Assembly: GCF_947492645.1 (NCBI RefSeq) | Contig: NZ_CANLMZ010000009.1 | Coordinates: forward strand, 62,001-126,000 | DNA from: an uncultured Pontibacter sp. | GTDB taxonomy: Bacteria; Bacteroidota; Bacteroidia; Cytophagales; Hymenobacteraceae | Direction: 5' to 3' | Length of the DNA: 64,000 bases | Part shown: positions 54,778-63,200 of the stretch, one piece after another | How the letters are laid out: each line of letters opens with the position of its first letter | Numbering within the stretch: position 1 is the first letter of the stretch | The notes under the pieces: generated by a model | Database searches by the model: none | The model's input: only the letters and a program-made list of their open reading frames with translations | What the model was told of the DNA's origin: nothing | Position numbers and translations under genes: made by a program

Positions 54778-54890
54778 GAGTGTTTATCGTCGCAATTAAT
54801 ATATGCTACTAATATACGTGTAGTAAGTATAGTTTTGATATAATGTAATCAAAGCACAAGTATGTGCAAATTTTATAAGTATAAACTGAT

Positions 54891-54921
54891 AAAAAAAGCG
54901 CAGTTGTTTTTTCTGCGCTTT
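54891..54921 (-). terminator. Terminator of scoAB
   Basis: On the minus strand AAAGCGCAG/CTGCGCTTT (9 bp, 9-base A-rich loop) is followed by a run of T. It lies 20 bases past the scoB stop. Confidence 0.75.
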
Positions 54922-54941
54922 CCGGTTCAAAAAGGTATACT

Positions 54942-55598
54942 TTATACTTCAATCTCTGGAATGTTGCCTTCCACAATCAAATTACCGGCAGTTGCAGCTT
55001 TAATGTCCTCTACAGTTACTCCGGGGGCACGCTCCAGCAGTTTAAAACCACCGTCTACAATTTCAAGCACAGCCAGGTCTGTAACAATCTTCTTTACGCA
55101 TTTTACACCTGTTATGGGCAGCGTACACTCTTTTAATAATTTAGAGGATCCATCACGCGCGGTATGCTGCATAGCTACAATAATGTTTTTTGCAGATGCC
55201 ACCAGGTCCATAGCCCCGCCCATGCCTTTTACCATTTTGCCCGGAATCTTCCAATTTGCTATGTCGCCGTTTTCGGATACTTCCATGGCGCCAAGTATAG
55301 TCAGGTCAACGTGTTCGCCGCGTATCATGCCAAAGCTATCTGCCGAACTGAAGATTGAGGAACCAGGGAGTGTAGTTATTGTCTGCTTGCCGGCATTTAT
55401 CAGGTCTGCATCTACCTGGTCGTCAGTAGGGAAGGGGCCCATACCCAACAGGCCGTTCTCTGATTGCAGCACTACCTCAATACCCTCCGGGATGTAGTTG
55501 GCAACGAGTGTCGGTATGCCGATGCCCAGATTTACATACATTCCGTTTTTAACTTCTTTTGATATTCGTTTTGCTATCTGATTTTTATCTAAAGCCAT
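54942..55598 (-). CDS. scoB: 3-oxoacid CoA-transferase subunit B
   Basis: A 218-residue subunit. MYVNLGIGIPTLVANYIPEGIEV opens the fold, and the catalytic glutamate is Glu47 in QSENGLLGMGPFP, which forms the thioester in this family. With subunit A it moves CoA from succinyl-CoA to acetoacetate (or acetate/butyrate in relatives). It begins 11 bases after the scoA stop, so both are one operon. Length is normal. Confidence 0.92.
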   Translation of the reverse strand: MALDKNQIAKRISKEVKNGMYVNLGIGIPTLVANYIPEGIEVVLQSENGLLGMGPFPTDDQVDADLINAGKQTITTLPGSSIFSSADSFGMIRGEHVDLTILGAMEVSENGDIANWKIPGKMVKGMGGAMDLVASAKNIIVAMQHTARDGSSKLLKECTLPITGVKCVKKIVTDLAVLEIVDGGFKLLERAPGVTVEDIKAATAGNLIVEGNIPEIEV

Positions 55599-55609
55599 AT
55601 CTTTCTGAT

Positions 55610-56308
55610 TTATGCAGTTCTAACCGTACGTTGTTCGATGCGTTTTTCATACTTCTCGCCCTGGAATATGCGCTGCACGAAAATGCCCGGCGTGTGGATC
55701 ATGTTTGGATCCAGTTCTCCGGCTGGTACCAGTTCTTCTACTTCGACCACCGTTATCTTACCGGCAGTAGCCATCATCGGGTTAAAATTGCGGGCTGTGC
55801 CCTTGTATATTAAGTTACCGGCTGTGTCTCCTTTCCAGGCTTTCACGAAAGCAAAGTCTGCTCTTAGCCATGCTTCCATCAGATACATTTTGCCGTTAAA
55901 CTCACGACTCTCTTTGCCTTCGCCTACCTCGGTGCCATATCCAGCTGGTGTGAAGAAAGCAGGTATGCCAGCGCCTCCCGCTCTAATGCGCTCTGCTAAT
56001 GTTCCTTGTGGTATAAGTTCAACTTCCAGCTCTCCGGAAAGTAGTTGTCGCTCAAATTCGGCGTTTTCGCCCACGTAGCTGGAGATCATCTTTTTTACCT
56101 GGCGCTTTTGCAGCAGCAGTCCAATCCCGAAATCATCTACCCCGGCATTATTAGAAATGCAGGTAAGGTCTTTTACTCCCCGGCGCAGCAGTTCCTTGAT
56201 TGAGTTTTCAGGTATGCCACATAAACCAAAGCCACCCAGCATAAGCGTCATGCCATCCTGAACGCCTTCTAAGGCTTCCTGCACGTTTTTTACTGTTTTG
56301 TTGATCAT
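55610..56308 (-). CDS. scoA: 3-oxoacid CoA-transferase subunit A
   Basis: A 232-residue subunit. [23 protein letters not shown] (about 19-41) and [17 protein letters not shown] are the usual glycine-rich CoA-binding parts. It pairs with scoB, whose gene follows directly. The complex links ketone body or short-chain acyl metabolism with the TCA cycle. A 250-base spacer and a terminator separate it from ribF. Confidence 0.92.
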   Translation of the reverse strand: MINKTVKNVQEALEGVQDGMTLMLGGFGLCGIPENSIKELLRRGVKDLTCISNNAGVDDFGIGLLLQKRQVKKMISSYVGENAEFERQLLSGELEVELIPQGTLAERIRAGGAGIPAFFTPAGYGTEVGEGKESREFNGKMYLMEAWLRADFAFVKAWKGDTAGNLIYKGTARNFNPMMATAGKITVVEVEELVPAGELDPNMIHTPGIFVQRIFQGEKYEKRIEQRTVRTA

Positions 56309-56412
56309 AGTATTATTTTATGTGCTAATGTTTACAGGCAGCAAGCCAAAGCCTGTGCTACACGTAAACAGCGTTTTACATTTAATTCTGACGTAGGTAA
56401 GATAAATAGAAA

Positions 56413-56439
56413 AAAAGCCATATACAATGTATGGCTTTT
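56413..56439 (-). terminator. Terminator downstream of ribF
   Basis: On the minus strand AAAAGCCATA pairs with TATGGCTTTT across a 7-base loop, followed by eight T. It lies 120 bases past the ribF stop in the 251-base gap before scoA, so it ends the ftsX-ribF transcript. Confidence 0.7.
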
Positions 56440-56559
56440 CGTTTTTGGGTGAAATAGGTTATAGTTTAGTTTAAATTTATACCTGAAGGATTTAGAAAAC
56501 TAAGCTACGGTTGCGCTTTGCCAGCAATTGAACAGCATACTCATAAGTAGACTTTATCG

Positions 56560-57489
56560 CTAAGGGAGCAGCAGTTTCCTGGCTTCGGATTCGTCCTGGG
56601 CCAATTGGGTTTTAAGCTCTTCCAGGCCTCCAAACATTTTCTCGTTGCGCAGGTGCTCTACAAACTCTACCGTTATACTTTTACCGTAAATATCTTCTTT
56701 AAAGTCAAGTATATGCACTTCTAAAGTTAAGTGCTTGCCTGCTACAGTAGGGCGTATGCCAATATTCATCATGGCAGCATTGCGTACTCCGTTTATATGT
56801 GCCCAAACAGCATATACCCCATTGGCTGGTATAAGCTTTGGGGCTTTGGGTATGGCCAGGTTTGCGGTAGGGTAGCCTATGGTTCGGCCTATTTTATCTC
56901 CTTCAACTATAACAGAGGTAATGGTATACTTGCGGCCCAAGTATAAATTCGCAGTTTCAATGTCTCCGTTTTCCAGGGCTTTGCGAATTTTTGTAGAACT
57001 CACACCTACATCATCAATGTCCTGGCGGGGTATTTCCTCCACTTCAAATCCATACTGCGACGACCTAGCTTTGAGGTTTTCAAAGCTGCCTTCCCGGTTC
57101 TTTCCAAAACGGTGATCGTAGCCAATAACCAATAGTTTCGTGTTAAGGGCTTTAACTAAAATATCGGTAATAAAGGTGCGCGAGCTTGTGCGCGAGAATT
57201 CTTTGGTGAATGGGATGATCAGCAGGTAATCAATGCCAAAGCTGCGCAGCTGTTCAATTCTTTCCTCTATTGTAGAAAGCAGCTTCAGTTTATTGTCCTC
57301 CGGAAACAGCACCAATCGGGGGTGAGGCCAAAAGGTGATGACAACACTTTGGCCGTTGTTTTCCCGGGCACGTTCCATTACGCGCTTTAATATTTTCTGA
57401 TGGCCAATATGCACGCCATCAAAAGTGCCGCTGGTTACAACGGGAAAACTGAGGTGGGGAAACGCCGCAATATCACGAATTACTTCCAT
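56560..57489 (-). CDS. ribF: Bifunctional riboflavin kinase / FAD synthetase
   Basis: A 309-residue enzyme that makes FMN and FAD. The adenylyltransferase domain carries TSGTFDGVHIGHQKIL (about 20-35) and VVITFWPHPRLVL, and RTSSRTFITDIL with GYDHRFGKNREG follow. The riboflavin kinase domain starts near residue 180 (YTITSVIVEGDKIGRTIGYPTANL). It overlaps the upstream truB gene by 17 bases. The gene pair truB-ribF is common in bacteria. Confidence 0.94.
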   Translation of the reverse strand: MEVIRDIAAFPHLSFPVVTSGTFDGVHIGHQKILKRVMERARENNGQSVVITFWPHPRLVLFPEDNKLKLLSTIEERIEQLRSFGIDYLLIIPFTKEFSRTSSRTFITDILVKALNTKLLVIGYDHRFGKNREGSFENLKARSSQYGFEVEEIPRQDIDDVGVSSTKIRKALENGDIETANLYLGRKYTITSVIVEGDKIGRTIGYPTANLAIPKAPKLIPANGVYAVWAHINGVRNAAMMNIGIRPTVAGKHLTLEVHILDFKEDIYGKSITVEFVEHLRNEKMFGGLEELKTQLAQDESEARKLLLP

Positions 57490-58168
57490 CCGCTTCGAGC
57501 TGCTTTCTTCTGATTTCCTGAATGTCCTCTATGGTAAGGGCATCCTCTAATTTATACTCGCCGATTCTTGTGCGGACCAGGGAAGAAAGGTGCGCGCCAC
57601 ATCCAAGCTTTTGGCCAAGATCATGGGCAAGGCTACGTATGTAAGTGCCTTTGGTGCAAATAACCTTGAAATGTATTTCTGGTCCTTCTATGGAGGCAAT
57701 GTCAAACGCCTTGATGGTGATGGTTCGTGCCTTCAACTCTGCTGATTTGCCTTTACGGGCCAGGTCATAGGCGCGCTTACCGTCTACCATCACAGCCGAA
57801 TAAATAGGAGGGACTTGCTCTATGGTGCCTACAAAAGTCTTCGCAGCTGCCTTTATCTCTTCCTCCGTTAAATGGCTAATGTCGCAGGTTTCGGTTACTT
57901 CCGTTTCGCGGTCATAGGATGGCGTAATTTCGCCAAGCCGAATAGTGCCGGTATACTCTTTCTCCTGCGCCTGTATCTCATCAATGCGCTTAGTATACTT
58001 GCCTGTGCAAAGTATAAGCAGCCCCGATGCTAAAGGGTCTAGAGTGCCTGCATGGCCCACCTTTTTTACCCGGATAGTGTTCCGTACTTTTTTTACAACA
58101 TCAAACGATGTCCACTCGAGGGGCTTGTTTATGAGCAGTATTTCGCCTGCGGCAAAATCATATTCCAT
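57473..58168 (-). CDS. truB: tRNA pseudouridine(55) synthase TruB
   Basis: A 231-residue enzyme that makes pseudouridine 55 in the T-loop of tRNAs. The catalytic aspartate is Asp44 in VGHAGTLDPLASGLLILCTG, and VEQVPPIYSAVMVDGKRAYDLARKG is typical. Length is short but normal for Bacteroidota. It starts 2 bases after the uppP stop and overlaps ribF by 17 bases. Confidence 0.94.
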   Translation of the reverse strand: MEYDFAAGEILLINKPLEWTSFDVVKKVRNTIRVKKVGHAGTLDPLASGLLILCTGKYTKRIDEIQAQEKEYTGTIRLGEITPSYDRETEVTETCDISHLTEEEIKAAAKTFVGTIEQVPPIYSAVMVDGKRAYDLARKGKSAELKARTITIKAFDIASIEGPEIHFKVICTKGTYIRSLAHDLGQKLGCGAHLSSLVRTRIGEYKLEDALTIEDIQEIRRKQLEADGSNS

Positions 58169-58170
58169 AG

Positions 58171-59004
58171 TTATACTCTTAAGTCTACGCCCATGGCCAA
58201 TAGCGCGAGCAGGGTTATGCCAAGTGCAATTCTGTAGTAACCAAACATTTTAAAGCCATACTTTGTCAGGAAGCTGATAAAGAAGCGGATAGCCAGCATA
58301 GCCACGATAAAGGCGACAAAGTTACCGATTAGCAGTATCTGCAGGTCTTCAGAAGTGATGATCTCGAAGCTGTTGGATATTTTAACCAGATCGAATTTAA
58401 GGAGATCTGAAATCTCTAACCCGAGCAGGTCTGTTAAAAGCTTGTAAGTGGCAGCAGCCAGCATAGTAGGAACCGCTAGAAAGAAGGAGAATTCTGCAGC
58501 TGTTTTTCTGTCGATGCCTTGTGCTAAGCCGCCTACAATAGACGCTGCAGACCTTGATACGCCCGGTATCATAGCCAGGCATTGCGCCAAACCGATCAGG
58601 AAAGCATTTTTGTAGCTGATTGTGGTATTTGTGGAATTGCGAAACCACTTATCTACGAACAGTAACACAACACCACCCACCAATAGCATAACAGCCGTAA
58701 CGGCTACACTTTCCAGCATCGAGTCGATGATGTCGTTGAAGACAAAGCCTAAAATGGCAGCAGGTATAAAGGCAATAAACAGCTTGAAATAGAAGTCCAG
58801 GCCTTGCACGAAACGCCGCCAGTAAAGCACCACAACCGAAAGGATGGCTCCAAACTGTATGTTTACTGTAAAAATCTTTGTTATCGGCAGCTCATTTATG
58901 CCCATAAGGCTAGAGGCGATAATCATGTGTCCGGTGGACGAAATAGGTAAGAACTCGGTAAGCCCTTCAACTATGGCTAAAATAATAGCCTGCCAAATAC
59001 TCAT
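58171..59004 (-). CDS. uppP: Undecaprenyl-diphosphatase
   Basis: A 277-residue inner-membrane enzyme that turns undecaprenyl diphosphate into the monophosphate carrier used for peptidoglycan and polysaccharide synthesis. Motif 1 is [17 protein letters not shown] (about 13-29), and motif 2 is [19 protein letters not shown]. About eight membrane segments. Its start abuts the DUF3098 stop at 59005. It recycles the lipid also used by the exopolysaccharide locus of this window. Confidence 0.95.
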   Translation of the reverse strand: MSIWQAIILAIVEGLTEFLPISSTGHMIIASSLMGINELPITKIFTVNIQFGAILSVVVLYWRRFVQGLDFYFKLFIAFIPAAILGFVFNDIIDSMLESVAVTAVMLLVGGVVLLFVDKWFRNSTNTTISYKNAFLIGLAQCLAMIPGVSRSAASIVGGLAQGIDRKTAAEFSFFLAVPTMLAAATYKLLTDLLGLEISDLLKFDLVKISNSFEIITSEDLQILLIGNFVAFIVAMLAIRFFISFLTKYGFKMFGYYRIALGITLLALLAMGVDLRV

Positions 59005-59223
59005 TTATTCGTTTGTTTTATCTTTAACAAGTATAGCAAAGAGCTCAATTATAAATCCTGCCAGTACAACAATAGGGCCTAAAGTGATGCCCATAAACCC
59101 TAAACCGTAGGCTTCTTTGTCCAGCGTCATGATAATGAAGCCGACAGCGAGCACCAGGAGACCAACCAGCATAACTGTGTAGTTCTTTTTGCCGAAGGCC
59201 AGTCTGTTTTTATTTTCTTCCAT
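59005..59223 (-). CDS. DUF3098 small membrane protein
   Basis: About 72 residues from the Met at 59223, which lies 1 base from the ftsX stop; an alternative Met at 59238 would overlap ftsX. Two membrane helices (TVMLVGLLVLAVGFIIMTL and ITLGPIVVLAGFIIELFAILV) are joined by a short acidic loop. The N-terminus RLAFGKKNYTVML is typical of DUF3098. Function is unknown. Its position between ftsX and uppP suggests a part in cell-wall synthesis or division. Confidence 0.82.
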   Translation of the reverse strand: MEENKNRLAFGKKNYTVMLVGLLVLAVGFIIMTLDKEAYGLGFMGITLGPIVVLAGFIIELFAILVKDKTNE

Positions 59224-59224
59224 G

Positions 59225-60121
59225 TTAGTATAGTTCATCTAAAGATAATCGCAGGTATTTTCGAACAGCCCTGTAAGAGCTTAAAAAGCCAATAATAATA
59301 CCGATAATCACTAACGCACCCATTAGCAGGTAGGTTTGCTCATCATTTCGCAGCAGTTTCAGTTCCTCTACTTCATGATACGCGTACTGCATCATGGCAA
59401 ATAAAAGGACAGAGGCCACAATGCCACTAATCATACCCTGCCACGCGGCGCGGTTCAGGAATGGGCGCTGTATAAAGAACGATGTGGCACCCACTAATTG
59501 CATACTTCTGATTAAGAAGCGCTGTGAAAATAACGCCAGTTTAACCGTATTATTGATAAGTATGATCACTACAAGTATAAGTATGACTGCAAAGCCCAGC
59601 AGGATAAGGCTAATCTTCTCGATATTTGAGTTGATAGACTCGATCATACTTTCCACATACTGCACTTCGTAGACCCCATCCACATCTTCCAGATCAAGTT
59701 TTATACTTTTGAGTTCGGGAGAGCTCGAGTGGTCTGCAGCAATTTTAAGCACATAAGCGTCACGCAGCGGGTTTTCGCCCAGAAATTCCATAAAATCTTC
59801 GCCGGTGTCATCCAGAAACGCTTTGGCGCCTTCTTCTTTCGAGATAAAGCGAACCTGTACCGTGTCGTTTTTAGACGCTACGTAATCTTTAGCGGTGAAA
59901 GTCTTTTGCAAACGTACCAGTTGCGCCTCCGTTAGGTTGCGGTCCAGGTATACTTGCATTTCAATACTTTCCTTTACCTTTTCCGACAGCTTTCCGGCGT
60001 GTATCAGCAGCAAACCAAATAGCCCGATTACAAAAAGGGCAAGCGATATGCTGAACACCACCATCAGGTGCGGGTAACTACCTAGTTTCTTTTTCTTGAT
60101 ATGTTTGATGTTTTTTGCCAT
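59225..60121 (-). CDS. ftsX: Cell division ABC transporter permease FtsX
   Basis: A 298-residue protein. A first membrane helix near 20-42 (MVVFSISLALFVIGLFGLLLI), then a periplasmic domain (about 45-165), then three helices (ISLILLGFAVILILVVIILI; GMISGIVASVLLFAMM; YLLMGALVIIGIIIGFLSSYRAV). This matches FtsX, which with the ATPase FtsE controls peptidoglycan hydrolases at division. ftsE is not in the window. It is the first gene of the ftsX-DUF3098-uppP-truB-ribF unit. Confidence 0.9.
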   Translation of the reverse strand: MAKNIKHIKKKKLGSYPHLMVVFSISLALFVIGLFGLLLIHAGKLSEKVKESIEMQVYLDRNLTEAQLVRLQKTFTAKDYVASKNDTVQVRFISKEEGAKAFLDDTGEDFMEFLGENPLRDAYVLKIAADHSSSPELKSIKLDLEDVDGVYEVQYVESMIESINSNIEKISLILLGFAVILILVVIILINNTVKLALFSQRFLIRSMQLVGATSFFIQRPFLNRAAWQGMISGIVASVLLFAMMQYAYHEVEELKLLRNDEQTYLLMGALVIIGIIIGFLSSYRAVRKYLRLSLDELY

Positions 60122-60187
60122 ACTACGTGCTTCCTCACAAAAATAGAAATATTATTTAGAAATGTAGCGGCCATGCAGCCTCTAAAG

Positions 60188-60220
60188 CAAAAAGGCCTGG
60201 CTTTATACTTGCCGGGCCTT
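60188..60220 (-). terminator. Terminator downstream of the TamB gene
   Basis: On the minus strand AAGGCCCGGC pairs with GCCAGGCCTT with one mismatch or G-U pair, and T residues follow. The loop contains one TATACTT heptamer. It lies just after the tamB stop. Confidence 0.65.
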
Positions 60221-60226
60221 CTATAC

Positions 60227-63200
60227 TTATAAATTCAGGCGTGGGTCAGAGTCCAGTATAATCCGTTCTCTTTCGAGTTCCCGCTCTTGCCTTCTTCGTT
60301 CCCGCCTGTTGCTCCCGAAGAGCTCCTGCAGCGTATCAAAGCGTTTGGTGTGCAGCAAACTAAACCGCTGCCGCGATGCTACCGAGGTTCTATAGTCAAA
60401 GTAGGTTCTGGGAGTGGTGCTGTATTCCAGCCTTAGTCTTAACTCACCGGACTGGGTAATGTAGTATTCTAGAAACCAGTCGCCAACATAGTTGGTAGAG
60501 TTGTTGGCGCCATTCACATCGTTGTTGCCGCCAATGCCCGTTTGGTTTGTTACCCGCAGCCTGCCCTGGAAGAAAGTATAGCTCAGGCGCAATTGCAATG
60601 TAGACAGAGACTCCTGGTTTAAGCCTGATAAGCCGATGTCTATCTCCAGGTTACTGTCGATGCCGCCCAGGAAGGTGTTTAGCTGCCCAGATAATAAGCT
60701 GCCAAGGCTTCCGCCTACAGCACTAGCTCCCACGCCGCTTTCTAAGGCTAATGACCCGGGCGGGGAGAGCCGCTGTAATACCAAAAGGCTGAATACCTGC
60801 CGGTTTAGTTCTGTTTCGTCGTTGTTTATACTATTAAGTATAGATATGTCTGTAGTTGGTAATTTAAGGCCCAGATCTACCTGCGGTGTTAAAAGTGGCC
60901 CTGTTAAGCCAATCTCCACGGTTACAGCCTCGCGCACGTTCTCATATCCTAAAGGTTGCAGCGATGTAAGCTGCGTGTACTCGGCTGAAATGTTCATTAC
61001 TCCTGCAGTCGGGTCGCCGTTCCAGGTAATGGTACCGCCAGGCACAACTTTAAATTCCCGGCTTACCAGCCCCTCTAGCAGGTTCAGGTTGTAGGCACCG
61101 TTGGTGATCTCGAAAGCACCGAACATGTTAAATTCACCGCGTGTGTCAATTGTCATCCTGATGTCGCCGTTTCCGTTGCCACTAATCACATCACCGGTTG
61201 TTCTGTCAATGATGATCTCAAAGTATGCGTCGTCGGTTACGTTCAGGTTAAAATCCAGGTTTATGCCTGACAAGTCTACACGCTGGTCTTCCACAGCTAA
61301 ACCCAAACCTGTAGTATCGGCGCCCTCTTTTTCTACAAAACGGATGAAATCCTTTCGGGCTACATCTGTCTGGTAATCAAGGGGTAAAACAATGCGGGTG
61401 TTCTCGTTGCTGGTAGCGTTTATTTTTACTTGCAGGTTATCTGTCGGGCCAAGTATACTGGCTGAGCCTGAGGCAAAGGCTGTCCCGTAAAAGAGTTCGT
61501 TTTGCTCTTCAGTTGTGTTCAGGATCATGAAGTTGCGGTATCGCGCCTCCATATCCAGTACCATGTTCTGGAAACCATCGTGTGCTATACCCCCCGAAAC
61601 AGTACCTCTGTTACCGAAAATATCAACGAGCTGGGCATTCCGGAAACTGATGCTGTTCGCGTCAAGGTAAATTCTATCAGAGAAGGCGTATGACGTATTA
61701 AGGTAATCAAACGTGAACTGGCCATTAGTTACCATCACCGATCCTTTCAGGATAGGATAGTCCAGCCTGCCAAGTACCCGAATTCTTCCTTCCATCTCAC
61801 CCTGTAAGTCAGACATGATGCCTTTCAGCACAGGCTCCACTAATTTCAGGTTGGCTTGGTCGAGTACAGCCAATAAATCCAGTTGGTCGTCTTCTGCAAG
61901 GGGGTTGTAGTTGCCAGTTACAGTTAATACTTTCTTGTTGTTTCGCTCTATGCCCAAGTCCACTATGGCCTGCTTTAACCGGTTGTTCCAGTTGGTGTTG
62001 CCCAGTAAGTTGCCAATGTACACCTGGTCCAGGTAAAACGAATCTACCCGCATGCTGCCCTCGAATTTAGTATCCTGGTACACGTCCTGGGCCATAACCT
62101 GGCCGGTTAGTTTACCGGCAATGGGCATAGCCAGAAGCGGGTTCAGGTTCTTCAGATCAAAGTTATCGACATTAACCACCAAACGGCTATCCGGTGCGTC
62201 AGACACTTCTCCTTCGGCACGTATCATTTGGTTTCTGTTTGAGAGGGAGAAATCCTCAAACACCAGCTTTCGACCTGCTTCGCTTATATATAAGGTATTG
62301 CCGGGGTTAAAGGCCCATGAGTTTTTCTGCAACGTTATATCAGACCTGTTAAACACAACCTGAATCTGATCCTGCAAAAAATTAAGGTCGCCGGTAATAG
62401 AGGCGCGGTTGTTTTGCTCAGGTTGCCGGATGCTGGTGGAGAAGTCGATGTTACGCTCGCTCCATATAGCCTCCAGGTAAAAGTCCTGGGTTTGGCCCGC
62501 GCTTGGTAGTTGCTGCCTTTTAGATGTGAAGAGCGCCGCCGCTAACACATCAGGGTTGCTTTGTATTTTAGAGGTGTTCAGTTCTATGGCGTTTCCGAAA
62601 AGCTGGAAATCTTTATACAGTAGAGTGTCTACAGCAGTATAGAGATCGAGGATAACAGTATTTTCGTGCCTGAAGGAGCCCTCTATTTTTGTGCCAGGGG
62701 AGATGGTTAAGTCAGGTATAAATAAGTTGAAAAGCGGTTGAGGCCTTTTTAGGTTAATGTTGTAAGTCAGAGCATAGTCTTGTCTTGGTTGCTTTGATTT
62801 ACGGGCATAGTAGGCTGCCGTAGCAGGATCATTGCTCTCAAAGTTAAGTTTATACTCGTGCACCAGCGTTTTAAGGTCTGCAATTAGGGTAGTATAATCA
62901 AAATCGCCATCTATACGCATGGCCATAAAATCGGAGTTTAAATCAAGGTTGCGCTGCCCGTTTACCAGTTGCGAGTTGATAGAGATGGTGTCTAAGGCTA
63001 GGTCTTTCCCTTTGTAGCTGATAAATGCGCTATCCAACTGAGCTGTGCCCACAAATGCATCTAATTGCAAACCGCTAAAATTAAGATTGGCATTTGCCCT
63101 GATTGTCAGGGGCTCCTTGGATATTTTGAGTGCCTGTAGGTCTACGCGTTGCAGGTTGGCCAGAAGGTTAAAGGACTGCTGTTCCCGTGCAAGATCAACC

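Noticed and set aside
54862..55497. A 211-residue plus-strand open frame antisense to scoB
   Set aside because: It is the reverse complement of a well-supported CoA-transferase gene, has Ser/Pro-rich shadow composition, and no motif; the plus strand also runs through the scoAB terminator.
60636..61094. A 152-residue plus-strand frame opposite tamB
   Set aside because: Low-complexity Ser/Pro/Leu composition typical of antisense shadows; the tamB frame is continuous and has family motifs here.
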